Numbered from the stretch's first letter, positions 21,771 through 33,396 are shown. The stretch is DNA of 64,000 nt from Avena insularis (GCA_023614405.1 CM042694.1:359862975-359926974), one strand, 5' to 3'. Program-made: numbers and translations. Notes: generated by a model not told the origin, from the sequence alone.

Positions 21771-23835
21771 TTAGCGAGGTACTTGAGGCAGGTGGTCGCG
21801 TTTGTCGAAGGTAATGCACGACTCACTACCGCTGAGGTACTCAGTGGTGGATGGTGGCGAGTGTGTGGCCAAATTGACTTGGCGAGTGATGGCCTTCTGC
21901 ACCCTGTTGGAGGGGCGTCCCTTTTGGATCATCATGGTGCCCATGGCCCGTGGGTATGGTTCGCCTCCATGATGCTGGTCCGGTGCAGCTCCGTTCGGGG
22001 GTGGCCCAGGTGGTGGCGGTGGTGGGCCATGTGCCACTACGCCTGGAGCAGTTCCGTAGCCTCTTTCGACTGCATTGCGGTTCATCCGAACCAACCCCTC
22101 ATGTAGCTTGAGGAACTCGCGGCAATCTTTGAGGAGGTGACTGGATTTCCTCTTGCCATCATGCTTGTCGATGTAGAAGTGTACCGTGCATGGCCCGGAC
22201 AGTTTGTCCTTGATGGAAGTCGCGGGTGCTTCATCGCGAGTGCGGCGTTGCCACACTTGCGTGGTTTTCCCGGAGTTGCGGTATCCGCTATTGCGGTTAT
22301 CGTCGCGTCTATCGGCGTAGCCGGCTGCGACCATGTTGACGTCATCGCGATCGTCATAGACGCCAAGATACGACGCTTGCCCGGCGGTCGCGGCTCGAAG
22401 TTCTGCTTCGCGAGAGTGAACGCGATTCTTCAGCGAATCTTCTCCATCAGCCCACTGATTCGCGATCTCCATCAGGTGGTCGATGGTCTTGGGCTTTGAG
22501 CGGCCTAGCTCCTCCCTGAGTTCCATGCGGCGGATACCACCGTTGAATGCATCAATCGCGCGGTCTTCCGAGATGTTCTCCGTGGAGTTCTTGATGATGG
22601 ACCATCTTTGGATGTAAGAGCGCAGCGATTTGCCAGATTTTTGCTGGCAGCATCTCAGTTCTTCGATTGAAGCGGGGCGTTTGTACGTGCCCTTAAAGTT
22701 GCGTACGAAGCTGTAGACCAGCTCATCCCAGCTGCGAATGGATCCGCGTGGGAGGTTATTGAGCCATGCTCGTGCGCCCTAGAATGTAGTGCATTGCATG
22801 GCAAGATTGACCTCCATGCGTACTCGACTGAGGAGATGTGATCCTCCAGCCAGATCTTGGGGTCCTGCAGACCATCGAATTTCGGGTTCTCCGATGGGAG
22901 TTTGAACCCTTTAGGCATTCGCTTTTTCCTGATGGATCTGCTAAAGCATCTGGCGCCGCAGAGCTCCCCATCTTCTTCTTCCGAATCAGTCGACCGAGAA
23001 CGTCGTGCCCTTGACTTGTCGATCTTGCGCTGTGTGAGCTCGTCGCGTGCATCGTAGTCGCGATCGTGTCGTCGTGAGCGGCGGCGTCGAGACAGGCCAT
23101 GATCGCTATCGCTGACGAGGGCGAGGAGTAGCGTCTTGCTAATGCTTTGCCCTTTTTTGGGTCTGGTACTGGTTCTTTGTCGAGGGCAGCCTCGATTAGT
23201 CCTAGGCCTGCGATCGTAGATCGGTGCATGGCCGTGCGCGGATCTCCAGCCGGTGGCTGGTTATTGAGAAGGTACATGGTGGCCGCCGTCACTGCGGCTT
23301 GTGGCGTCCTGGGAACCACGTTGCCTCTTGTGTCGACTGTCATAGAGCCGAAGTCGAGGACTTTCGCGGCGTCTATGCGTTCTTGTTCGGTGAGGTGAGC
23401 CATCCGCGATTGCCTCTTTCTAGCGAGTTGCTCGTTGCCTCTTGAGGAGGATCCTCCGTAGGAGGAGAGCCTAGCGCGACGAAGGCTTGACTCGTCTGCC
23501 ACCTTTTTACGCGCCTCAAGTTCCGCGATTGCTTGTTTCTGGCGCTTGAATTCCTCCTTTAGGAGCCAGTGGTAGCCCATCAGCAGTTCTTGCGGGGACC
23601 CGAAGGGTAGAGGTGTACCTCGTAGGGCTTGGCGGCAGCGTTCCCACTCTTGCTCGTTGAGCCTGATCACGACGCGTTCGCCGGTTTGCTCGTTGATTAT
23701 GGTGGGGGGTTCGACTGCTCCTCCATTGCCACCGTTGCTGCCGTTGGCGGCGTTGGGCGGGTCGGTGCCGTTGTCGGTGTTACCATTGTTACCACGGTTG
23801 GCGGAGGTGTCGCCCGCGTTGATGACGGCGCACAT
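21771..23835 (-). pseudogene. Element B gag
   Basis: Capsid-like protein in three frames. The N-terminal part (23835 down) is asparagine/glycine-rich, then RLNEQEWERCRQALRG, a basic helix, and NQPPAGDPRTAMHR. A serine-arginine-rich hinge follows. The capsid core begins MPKGFKLPSENPKFDGLQDPK (22918 down), shifts frame near 22830, and resumes as MELREELGRSKPKTIDHLMEIANQWADGE (22526 down). The end has CTVHFYIDKHDGKRKSSHLLKDC, a degenerate knuckle-like segment, and a proline-rich stretch. Confidence 0.8.
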
Positions 23836-24251
23836 GAAGTGATTTGGGAAGCTGTTGCTTCCACAACTTTCAGATCCGGAACCGTAGGTTCCATCTTCAG
23901 TGGCTAGATCGCTTAGATCGGAGTCGCGACTGCTTCGCTGACCATGTTCCCAACCGCCGCTGGAGCATTGAGCTCACTGAGGGTACCGATCGATGGAGGG
24001 AACCATGATCTTTGGCAATCGCGGTCTTGCGTCGCTGATCGAGCATGCGTAGTGTGCCCATCTGACCAACTTGGAAGCGGAAGCTCCCAATCGCCAGGCT
24101 GATTCCGTCCCCATGGATTTGAAGGCCGGGCGAGTAGCCGGCGTGTGGACGGTGAAGTCGAAGGCGCCGAAAAGCTGGTGAATCTCTGCTGTTGCAGAGT
24201 TGTAGACCGCGTTTGATGGGGCCGAAGAAGCCGCAACATCAGCACTCCCAA

Positions 24252-24271
24252 TTCCCACAGAAGGCGCCAAT
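24252..24271 (-). other. Primer-binding site of element B
   Basis: On the minus strand TTGGCGCCTTCTGTGGGAAT directly follows the 5' LTR end at 24272, the usual position and a usual Tat/Athila form (TGGCGCC...). The primer tRNA was not determined. Confidence 0.8.
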
Positions 24272-24760
24272 TGACAAGGGTTTAACTCGTCAATGCCCAT
24301 TGTTATGGACTTGGGTTTTGGAGAAGGAGGGAGCGCTGGAGACATCTATCGGCTAGCAAACAAGCACACAGGGGACAAAGGATTTTGGGAGGTTCAGGCC
24401 TCGTAGAGGTCCCTACTCCTGCTTGTCTGCTCGTGGAATTATCGAGGGAGTCGAAAGTTACAATGGTGCGCAGATGCAATCTGGCGAGGGTTGTGGAAAC
24501 TAGGGTTGCGTGTGTCCTCCTCACCGCCCCCTCCTAGCCTTTATATAGATAGGCTAGGTCTTGGGTAGCAGGTCGAGTCGGTTACAAGTTAGGGTTTTCC
24601 CCTTCAAACTTTCTATCTTTAGCTTCTTCTTGTCCTTCAAGCAATTGAGAGTCCATAGGTTACTCGAGTCCCTTCATCCGGGCCTTGGCGACACCGTGGG
24701 CCTGTACGTATTTGGGCCGTATATACCAAGCTCGAGTATCTATAGGGTATACCCATGTCA
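24272..24760 (-). repeat. 5' LTR of element B
   Basis: Paired with 12160-12648. A TATA-like CTATATAAAGG on the minus strand lies at 24538-24548. The GAGAT duplication follows at 24761. Confidence 0.93.
24538..24548 (-). promoter_or_regulatory. TATA box in element B 5' LTR
   Basis: Minus-strand CTATATAAAGG, about 220 bases from the upstream LTR edge, upstream of the gag start, in the place expected for the U3 promoter. Confidence 0.5.
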
Positions 24761-24765
24761 GAGAT

Positions 24766-25267
24766 GGAACTGTCCATCCTGGTGATCATTTGCTCTTTTA
24801 TACACGAATTATGCGGGTTGTTCAAGTGTGCAGGTATTACTACAGATCAAGTTAAGAAGAAGTTATTCTCATTATCACTGAAAGGAAGGGCTGAAGACTG
24901 GTATAAGCTGCTGAAGAATGGTCAAGCTCTTGAATGGGAGGAAATAATACCTCTCTTTTATTCCAAATTTTACCCTCCTAGTGAGATTCATAAATATCGG
25001 AATCAAATATACAACTTTTGGCCTCTTGATGGAGAGAGTACAGCTCAAGCTTGGGGGAGATTGAAGTTACTAATGCTCAAATGTCCCATTCATGAGCTCC
25101 CCAACAATATTATTATCAATAACTTTTATTCAAGGCTCCCTCTACATGATAAGGATTTATTGGATGCTTCTTGTGATGGATCATTTACACACATGGAAGA
25201 AAAAACTAAATGGGATCTTCTAGACCGTATTCAAGATAATGCTGAAGCATGGGAGAATGACAAATGA
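24766..25267 (+). pseudogene. Element A gag, middle fragment
   Basis: Continuation of the gag split by element B. Reads ITTDQVKKKLFSLSLKGRAEDWYKLL, IPLFYSKFYPPSEIHKYRNQIYNFW and FYSRLPLHDKDLLDASCDGSF, the retrotransposon gag (PF03732-type) core of Athila/Sabrina elements, and stops at 25265-25267 after WENDK, where relatives continue. The following frame picks up the same protein. Confidence 0.85.
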
Positions 25268-25906
25268 AGAAAGTCAGGTATAAATTATGATTATGAATGC
25301 ATTGAATCTTTTATGGGAACTGATGGCTTTCAAAATATTAAAAATGCTTATGGTCTAGACTCTCAAGCTATTGCTACTTATTGTAAGGCTTTTGCTTCCT
25401 ATATTGAAGTGCCTAAAAAGAAGTGGAATAAGTATCATGAACCTTATAAAGATGTTGCTAAGAGTGTTCCTGCAAGAAATACTGAAGTTTATACTGCTAA
25501 TCATGTTTTACCTGAACCTTACATTGAGAAAATGTCTTTCCCAGTTAAGATAAAGGAACATTCTATGATAGCTAGTATGGTTGATGAAAGTATAAGCAAA
25601 GCTGTTGTACCTGATAAACAAATGGTTGATGAACCTATAATAGCAAATGTGAAAGACTTTGTCACTAAATATGTAGAAAAGGGACACACTATCCTTTGTA
25701 AGCATATCCCTAATATTGTTTCACAAAGTAGTGTTATGAGAGCTAGTATTCCTGTGTTTTCTGTTAGAATAAGTGATCATTGTTACGATGGTCCTTGTGA
25801 TAGTAATCTTGTTAAGTTTATGCATGATACTGAAAGTTACTATGAGTTAGGGAAAAGTGTTCTTATGCATCTCAATAACATCAAGTTTCCTTGTTTTATG
25901 CTGAAA
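25268..25906 (+). pseudogene. Element A gag, C-terminal fragment
   Basis: In another frame: INYDYECIESFMGTDGFQNIKNAYGLDSQAIATYCKAFASYIEVPKKKW, then HEPYKDVAK and NHVLPEPYIEKMSFPVKIKEHSM. Near its end RISDHCYDGPCDSN recalls the start of the protease region of autonomous relatives, after which similarity stops. The open frame runs on to 26197 through non-homologous sequence. Confidence 0.7.
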
Positions 25907-26717
25907 GTTTTTATGTTGCACTTCTTTTGCCTTCCTATGCTAGTAGCTTCTGGTTTCAACAACTTGTTTGTTTACAAAATTCCCTTGCATAGGAAGTGGG
26001 TTAGACTTAAATGTGTGTATTTTTTGCTTCTTAGTGCTCTCTTTCACTTCAATTCATATTCTTATGTGAGCATCTTTGAAATTATCATGCCCATCTTAAT
26101 GGCTATAAAGAAAGAGCTTTTTGGGAGACAACCCAGTTTATTTTTGCTTTCAGTTTCTTTTTGTTTCTTTGAGTCTTGGAAGTTATTAATTTGGTAATAA
26201 CCTCTCCTTATCCTTTTTGTTTGGTTTTTTGTCAAGATCAACCTATAACGAGAGAGAAGTAATATTTGGGGAAGTTGCTGTCCCAAAATAGATTTTTGTG
26301 CTTCACCGTAAAAATTCGTGAGAGATCTCTGTTCGTCGGATTGAGCTGTAATTTTTTGTGCTTCTGCCCCAGGTTGTTATTTAACTTTCGTAGTTTTGCA
26401 CTTTTTATTTGAGCAATAGAATATTTTCGAAAAAATTAATCTTTACCTGCTGGTCTGTTTTGACAGATTTTGCCACTCTTGCATTTGCTTCTTTATTCGA
26501 TTTCCTTTTTGAATTCTTTTTGGGTTTTCGGAAGGAGTTGCTACAGTAGCTTAAATTTGATGGTTTTGAGTTGAAGTTGGCCTCAAAAGGTTTTATCACT
26601 TCACTTATACTAATGTTGCTAATGAGAACTATGTGAAGTTTTGTATGAAAGAAATTTCCAGGTAGTGGAGATAATGGTGTAATGAGAAAGTGAAAGGTTT
26701 TATGACTCAAGTAATAA
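25907..26717 (+). other. Element A non-coding internal region replacing pol
   Basis: A/T-rich sequence with the phrase GCCCATCTTAATGGCTATAAAG, seen also in Sabrina-type non-autonomous elements as I know them. No domain of pol is present. The frame to 26197 is hydrophobic by composition only. Confidence 0.5.
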
Positions 26718-26816
26718 GTGTATGAAGATGAAGATATTGATGTTATTCAATTGGTGACTCCAGAAGAACCCACTAAATACCAAATTCAGAGACCTGCAGA
26801 GTCCGTTTTCAAATAG
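26718..26816 (+). pseudogene. Element A relic of the pol C-terminus
   Basis: Reads VYEDEDIDVIQLVTPEEPTK then RPAESVFK and TAG. This matches the last residues of integrase-containing pol in Sabrina-like elements. It shows that protease, RT, RNase H and integrase were removed between about 25.9 and 26.7 kb while both edges survived. Confidence 0.6.
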
Positions 26817-27144
26817 GTAAGCCTGTAAGAAAAGTTCCAAAAATACTATCCAACTATATTTTTGCAGTTTTAGACAATAAGGAAAGCTACGGGCCTTGAG
26901 AGGGATGAACGGAGCCGTGGTGGCTCACACCACCTGCAGGCTGCCCACCTGGCCGCGCCACCAGGTGGTGTGGCCACTCCGGACTCCGTCTCCGACTCGT
27001 TTTCTCCCAGTACCTTCCTTTTGGTGTGAAACTTCGTAATATATAATCCCCCGGGTCCCCCCGAGGTTCGTATACCATGTTTTCGTTGTGGTTTTGTTTC
27101 GATATGTTTCTGCCAGGAACTATTCTTGAAAGCTTAGAAGCACA

Positions 27145-27651
27145 ATGGTGTCCGCCAAGGATAAGGGGAAGGAGCCTATGGAGGAAGATCTCCAAGACCC
27201 CAGGCAGGAGAAGGAGATCAAGAGTGAAGATGAAGAGGAGGCAAAGCACACCGGCACTACCATTGCAAGCATTGGAGTGGTGGCAAACCCTGCCAGGACT
27301 ATGTCAATTGGAGCGAAGCCTCCTCGTCACTGTTCAGATCCCTGGTCACTTCCTCCGCGCACCAAGAATCCTTTCCATACCCTTATCCATGAGCATCCAT
27401 ACCAGAATATGCCCAAGGGGAAACTACCCTCCAATTGGGATTTGCCTCGTTCTAGCCATGCAGGAAAAGAAGACTTCAAGGAGGAAGAGTGGGGAAAGAA
27501 TCGCAAGAGCTGGGATTCTCAACCCGACATGATCATGAGCCGCATTGAGCAAAACTCGCAGCTTATTCGTAATCTCACCTTCGAGATTGAGGACTTGGGG
27601 AAACTGATCAAAGAGCTCATCAAGAGAATACCACCACCACCGAAGGAGTAA
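27145..27651 (+). CDS. Element A third open frame, function unknown
   Basis: A 168-codon frame, the cleanest in element A. It is charged at the start (DKGKEPMEEDLQDPRQEKE), has a proline-rich middle with HEHPYQNMPKGKLPSNWDLP and ends in a short helical, possibly coiled segment (LIRNLTFEIEDLGKLIKELI) before PPPPKE. No signal peptide or membrane segment. It sits where env-like or accessory frames lie in Athila-type elements but shows no env feature. I do not recognise its function. Confidence 0.5.
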   Translation: MVSAKDKGKEPMEEDLQDPRQEKEIKSEDEEEAKHTGTTIASIGVVANPARTMSIGAKPPRHCSDPWSLPPRTKNPFHTLIHEHPYQNMPKGKLPSNWDLPRSSHAGKEDFKEEEWGKNRKSWDSQPDMIMSRIEQNSQLIRNLTFEIEDLGKLIKELIKRIPPPPKE

Positions 27652-29630
27652 TTCGTCATCAGGTTTGGCATCCCCTTGGTTTGTTCCAAGCTTGGGGGAG
27701 TGCCGCGGTATCACATCACTATCTTCTATCTTTTTACCTTTTAGTAGAGTCATATCATGAATAGAGAAGTTATCATGTAGGATGGTTTGCATTATGGAAG
27801 TGTCCCCTCTCTCGTTAGATATGTATCCCTTGGTATGAGTTGCCGTTATGGAATATTAATGAGAAGTTCTATCATTTACTCTTTTGCATATCTTATATTA
27901 GTTTTCAATTCATGGTTATATAATTGATCTTGTTGTTAGTATTGGTATCACTTTAGGATCATTGAGTTAATTTAGTTGGTTTTGGCAAACCTGGCTCGGT
28001 CAGTAGCAACACTATTTTTGAGAGTTGAATGAAAATATAAAAGTACTCTTAAAGAAATATAATTTCATCATCTTTCTTTCTTGATTTTCTCATAAGTCTA
28101 ATATTCTCTAGTTAAGATCTTTTGTGCTTCCAAGGAAGATTGCATGTTTGTCTTTATCACTTGTATGTTTGTTTGTTTCCTTCAACTCTTATACTTGCTA
28201 CCCAGCCTTGCTAGCCAAAAACCTGTACTGAGAGGAAATTCTTCTCGTGCATCCAATCCTTAAACCAAAACCTATGCCATTTGTGTCCACCATACCTACC
28301 TATTAGCATTATTGTTATTCCAAGTAAATTCTTGTTTTTATCTACCTTCCAAATTAAACTTGTTATGTGAAAATTAGTGATTAAAGCTCTCACGAACTTG
28401 ATGGCACACTTTACTTTCTTGCACTTAATAAACTTGAATCATTGTGCCCATCTATGTTGCGTATATGCTTGCGCTTTGTGAGTTGTGAATTAGCAGAACC
28501 ATGCTGTCATGGGGAACGCTTTCAACATTGCACTGGTACTTTGTACCTAGTTGATATCATGCTCTTTTGTCTATGGATGTCGTCGGTGTGAAATGAAAGG
28601 GGAGCTTGTAAGTCCATGGAGTTATGCATGTGTGTTAGAGAAACGCCTGGGCCGCTGGTCTAATCCATGCTAACATGGTGGAAACCTGCAGCGTAACCAT
28701 AACGAGCATCTATGAAGCATTCTTCTTATAAAAAAAGAGTCCTATATTAAGAAAAAAAGAGAAAAAGAAAAAAGAGATTATGAAAAGAGGAAAGAGAGAA
28801 AAAGCACCATATTCCCATGGTAAATAAGAAGATTGCTGAGATGTTTGTTGTCTGCTTGCCTTGTCATTTTCATATGGGGATTCTTCCGTATCATCGGGCA
28901 GGGGGTACCCCGTTGGCGGTTCTCTATGATACACATGTGCTTACGATGACAAGAACTTACCGATGACTAAACTTGAGTAGCATGAGGAGCGGCCCTCGTA
29001 TTCAAGGGACATGAAATTCTCAATTTACAACTTGTCATGCATATCCTCATATTTGATCACTTTAACCTTAATCACCTAAAGATGCCTATGATAGGGGCAA
29101 TGAGAGCTGAAAGCTAATAAGTATCATAATTTTTGGGAGCTCTTTATGAAACTTGAAATCCCTGCTTCCCTCTGTGAAGGGCCTTTCTTTTACTTTTTAG
29201 TTGAGTCAGTAAACCTATTCCCTTCTATCTCAGCAAGTATTTTGAGTTGTTGTGTTTCATTCATTCATATGATGATTTATTCAATCATGTTTCTTATGTT
29301 CCTTGTTTTGCACATTGCTCTTATCTTGGTGATTACTACTTTGAAAGCTTTCATTGAAAACCAGTTATTTGTGAACTCCAGCCAATTATCAACTATTCTT
29401 CGACCAAGAGCTAAGCTTGCCATTACAAATTATGATTCACTTTATGTATCTTTATTGTGTTTCCTTTACTTATTACAAGTTAAGTTATATAATAGTGAGT
29501 TGTCTTCTATTATGATCTATGTATTGATGAATGTGATGCTTCTTGTCCGTATTCTTTTATCGACTCTTCACTCCATAAACCTGAGGTCATGTTTATTGAG
29601 CTCGCTTTAGGGGACAAGCGAAGTCTAAGC
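27652..29630 (+). other. Element A 3' internal non-coding region
   Basis: About 2 kb of A/T-rich sequence between the last frame and the polypurine tract. It has a purine-rich AAAAAGAGAAAAAG tract near 28740-28800. The frame at 29146-29610 is hydrophobic but has no support beyond length. Confidence 0.5.
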
Positions 29631-29641
29631 TTGGGGGGAGT
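29631..29641 (+). other. Polypurine tract of element A
   Basis: TTGGGGGGAGT, preceded by AAGC, directly abuts the 3' LTR and fixes the orientation. Confidence 0.85.
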
Positions 29642-31138
29642 TGATACGTCCATTTTGCATCACTATTCTATGTCATAATTTATTGTTATTCATTGATATA
29701 TTTCATATTAAGAGATGATACTTATGTTATTTCATCTGTTTTTGCATGGTTGATGACTTTTGGAGCATGGACCGCGATGGGATTCTGATGGAAAAGGTGC
29801 TATTTGGAGGCAAAATTGCAAGATCGAAAATCCGGGAAAATATACGGAAAATCCTATTTCTCGTAAGAAGGAAGCTGGAAGGAGTGGAGATGGGCCAGGG
29901 GCCCACACCACCCTCGGCGGCCACCCCTAGGCCGCGCCACCAGGTGGTGTGGCCGTCCTGGCCCACCTCTGGCTCTCTCCTCTGGCGTATATATTCCTCC
30001 TGAAACCCTAAGACTCGGAGAGCGACCACAGAAAGATTATGCCGCCTCTGCGGGGCAGAAAACACCAAGAGAGAAAGATCTCTCCGGCAGATAGATTTCT
30101 GCCGGGGGAATTCCTTCCCGGAGAGGGGAGATCATCGCCATCAACACCACCATCAAGCTGGACTTCATCAGGATCATCATCATCATCATCATCACCCCCA
30201 TCATCACCATCAGCACCCTCATCACTAACTCCATATTGCTGTAACAATTGGGTTAAATCTTGCATAGTTCTTAGGGGAAAACTTTCCCGGTGTTGATTAC
30301 TCTTTGTAGTTGATGCTATTGAGTGAACCATTGAATTATCGTTTATGTTCAGATTGTTATACATCATTATTCCATCTCTGATCATGATCCATATGATGTC
30401 TTGTGAGTAGTTCGTTTTGTTCTTGAGGACATGGGAGAAGTCATGTTGTTAGTAGTGGAATTGTGTTGAGAAAGATTCAATAGTTTGATATTTAAGTTGT
30501 GGTGTACTTCTAGTGGTGTCATGTGAACGTCGACTACATGACACTTCACCTATATGGGCCTAGGGGAATGCATTGTGTATTTGGCTACTAATCGTAGGGG
30601 TTGCCGGAGTGACAGAAACCTGAACCCCCTTTAGGAAAACATTGCACAAGGGACGTAAGGGTCTTAGAGTTTAAAGTTGTGGTTAGGTTTCTACCTTAAT
30701 TACTTTCTTGTACTTATGGATGTTTGCAAGGGGTATAATCACAAGTATGTATTAGTCCTAGGAAGGTCGGTACATTAGTACAGGTTCGCCCACACAACAC
30801 TTAGCAAGCTAAAGAAGATTAATCAACTATATGAAGCAAAAGCACTTGACAGTCTTCCCATGTGTCCTCGAGAACGTTTGGTCATCTTAAGTAATACAAC
30901 CGGCTTGTCCTTTGCTGCATAAAGGATTGGGCCACTTGCTGCATTTATTCCTATTGTCTTTTATTTACTCGTACTTTATTTACTTGTTTAATCAAAAATC
31001 CCTAAAAATCTGTTTGCTAAGTATCTGCAGAGAATTCCTGATCCATACCACTAGTCAGCACCTTCTGCTCCTTGTTGGGTTCGACACTCTTACTTATCGA
31101 AAATACTGCGATACACCCCCTATACTTGTGGGTCATCA
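29642..31138 (+). repeat. 3' LTR of element A
   Basis: Pairs with 10419-11911. TATA-like box at 29988-29994. The CAT trinucleotide tract (30160-30225) is longer than in the 5' LTR. Ends GGGTCATCA at 31138, followed by the GAAGC duplication. Confidence 0.92.
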
Positions 31139-31604
31139 GAAGCCTAGCAGGTTCATGCAAACATTCTTCATCGCGTGCATCATGTCGATTGAAGACTGGA
31201 CCTCTAGGCATTCCCAATAGGGTAGCTCCCAAAATATAGATTTCTTCTTCCACATGGCCGCGTGTCCGGTAATGTTGTCTTTCGGAACAGATTGACTGCC
31301 AGGACCCTTTACAAAGATTACTTTCAGGTCCTTCACCATACCAAATACATCAGCACCAGTAGGGAGCTGAGGCTTCTTCCGGTGATCTGCCTCACCGTTG
31401 AAATGCTTGCCTTTCTTTCTTACTTGATGATTGGCCGAAAGAAATTGAAGACATCCTAGGTACACAACCTTCTTACATTTATCCAAATATGTACCTTTAG
31501 TTTTATCTAAGCAGTGCGTGCATGCATTGTATCCCTTGTTTGAATGTACTGAAATGTTACTAAGAGCAGGCCAATAATTGATGGTCACGAAAAGCAATGC
31601 TCGT
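31139..31604 (-). pseudogene. TNP2-like transposase, segment 3 of 4
   Basis: Transposase core on the minus strand: LLFVTINYWPALSNISVHSN, KGYNACTHCLDKTKGTYLDKC, KKGKHFNGEADHRKKP, GADVFGMVKDLKVIF and HAAMWKKKSIFWELPYWECL, ending MKNVCMNLLGF at the insertion point of element A. Cysteines in ACTHCLD and acidic residues typical of TNP2 (Transposase_21) are kept. The open frame runs uninterrupted through this segment, the best-preserved part of the gene. Confidence 0.93.
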
Positions 31605-32070
31605 TGACGAGGTTTCAACTCGTCAATGCCCATTGTTATGGACTTGGGTTTTGGAGAAGATGGGGATGCTGGAGATGTTCGTGTAGTTAACGGACAAGCA
31701 ACCAGGGACACGGATTTACCGAGTTCAGGCCCCAGGGAAAAACCCTACTCCGCTTGTTTGCTCTTTTATTGCGTGAACCGAAGTTACTGGTGCGCAGATT
31801 CGATCTGGCGTGGAGGTGTGTATGTCAATCGCGGTGTAATCGTTGTTGGGTGTCCTCTTTGGACCCTCCTAGCCTTTATATATGGGAGGCTAGGTCTGCA
31901 CCGATAAGTAGGTTACAAGTTGTATTGAAACTCTAGTCTTGTTCTTCAAGGATCCGGCGTCATGGGCCTGGCCACCCGAAAATCTTCATGGGCTGGCGTA
32001 TATTGGCCGTGGGCCTTCCTTGGCTGGACCGTATCTTTGAAGTTACGTGCCGTAGGGTATAACCATGTCA
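31605..32070 (-). repeat. 3' LTR of element C
   Basis: Pairs with 43532-44010 and is related to the LTRs of B. On the minus strand ACTCGGGGCTCT, a plausible polypurine tract, precedes it at 32071-32082. A TATA-like site lies at 31874-31882. Confidence 0.92.
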
Positions 32071-33396
32071 AGAGCCCCGAGTGTTTAGTCGAATCGTAGA
32101 TTCGTGAGGACTCTTCAATCCTTCGCGTAACTCTGTCTTTTAAGAGAATGTGTAGGATTGTTGATGCGTGTGCACGACTCACTCGACGGATCAGGTCGAT
32201 TAATCGTCTTAGGACAAAACAACATGATCTTCTTCAGTGGAGTCCCTCGACTTGAACCGGAACATATCTTTGGCGTAATTCGACTCAGGCACGGAGGACT
32301 TACAGGAGTGGAATTCCGGTGTTTTTAAATGATGTACCCAACGCGTCTGTGGATTTTTCATCGTACTGCTACTGCAGTTGATTCAGTGCGTTGCCGGGCC
32401 ATCGATGATATCTGTAGGTCTTATCTTTGCGTCGCAGACGCAAAGATCTGAATGTTTATCACCGGAGGTGTTTCGGTGGCCAAGGAGGATGTTACTCACT
32501 TAGCATTAATTGGGGCAGAGTTGCGAAAAGTTTTTGCATGCGGATCCGAAGATCGCATGAAGATTTCATAGGGTGCGCGACTCGCCCCTATGGGAGTAGC
32601 CCCCGAGTGTCTGCTCGAGACTCGAGTGAGACTTTAGTGCAAGCATTGCTCAGTTGTTTAGTCCGTAGGACTCAAAAATTTTCGGATGCTGAAATCCTTC
32701 CTCCCTATGGGAGTAGCCCCCGAGTCCATAGTGGAGTCGTGGACTCGACGTAGGACTCGAAGCTCTTGTGTGTGAACGGCCATCGCCCAGCTTTGGAGTA
32801 GCCGAGTGTCTGGCGGAGTCGAGACTCGGGCAGACTCGAGTCTTGTATCATGCAACCGTAGTAGGAAAATCTCGCATGCATCTGCTGACCCGTAGTACAT
32901 CGGTGCGCGACCAGCGCCCGATAGGAGTAGCCCCAGTATTTAGTCGAATCGTAGATTCGAGTGAGTACTTTAGCTGTGGAGCCAAGTTATTGCTAGTATA
33001 GTCGTTGATGACGCCGTCAGACGATCAATGACCTCAGCCGCTGCGCCGAAGATGACTTGATGGACGATACGTGGGTCCCACTTCCTGACTTTGAATTGAC
33101 CGTCACGCGGCGTGGAGATGATTACGCGTTTCCTCGATTTCCGCAGAGTGGACGCCGTGGGAACGACGGTTCGTTTTGGTCGACACGCACGACCAGATCT
33201 GCCGTTGGCGTTAGGTCTTCTTGATGGACGGTCGGCGTCGTCTTTGCTGTTATAATCCATGGTGAAAATCGTGGTTTGTTTTCACCGCAGTTCTTGCGTT
33301 TCTTGCCTCCTTGTGCTCGGCGATTCTTGCTGCGTCTTGAGAGTTCCTTTCGCATTTCCTTTGTCTTCGCTGGCAACGACACCACCGTAAGCGCCA
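32071..33396. repeat. Element C spacer with degenerate tandem GGGAGTAGCCCCCGAGT units
   Basis: At least four imperfect copies of a unit containing (G)GGAGTAGCCCC(CGAGT) at about 32592, 32709, 32795 and 32923, with the surrounding words GACTCGAG and GGTGCGCGAC also repeated. Element B has a single copy at the equivalent place. On the plus strand the region would be upstream of the accessory gene. Confidence 0.65.

Larger units (their letters stand above)
12160..24760 (-). mobile_element. Element B: Tat-lineage Ty3 retrotransposon inserted in element A
   Basis: LTRs of 489 bases at both ends (TGACATGGG to CTCGTCA on the minus strand), with a 5-bp duplication GAGAT at 12155-12159 and 24761-24765. 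The primer-binding site (TTGGCGCC) lies inside the right LTR, so transcription runs right to left: gag (23.8-21.8 kb), protease, reverse transcriptase, RNase H and integrase (ending near 18.0 kb). Between pol and the 3' LTR is a plus-strand accessory gene, the Tat/Retand arrangement. By eye the two LTRs differ at about 13 of 489 positions, so insertion is fairly recent. Pol is broken by stops and shifts. Confidence 0.95.
10419..31138 (+). mobile_element. Element A: Athila/Sabrina-like Ty3 LTR retrotransposon, deletion derivative
   Basis: LTRs start TGATACGTCC and end GGGTCATCA, with a 5-bp duplication GAAGC at 10414-10418 and 31139-31143. The polypurine tract before 29642 gives plus orientation. 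It carries a gag fragment, interrupted by element B, and a relic of the pol C-terminus, but no protease, reverse transcriptase or integrase, so it depended on a related autonomous element. Without B it is about 8.1 kb. The LTRs differ from each other by many substitutions and small indels, more than the LTRs of B, as expected for an older host element. Confidence 0.93.

Noticed and set aside
29146..29610. 154-codon hydrophobic frame, possible env-like gene of element A
   Set aside because: Hydrophobicity follows from A/T-rich composition; no signal peptide, cysteine pattern or conserved context supports a protein.
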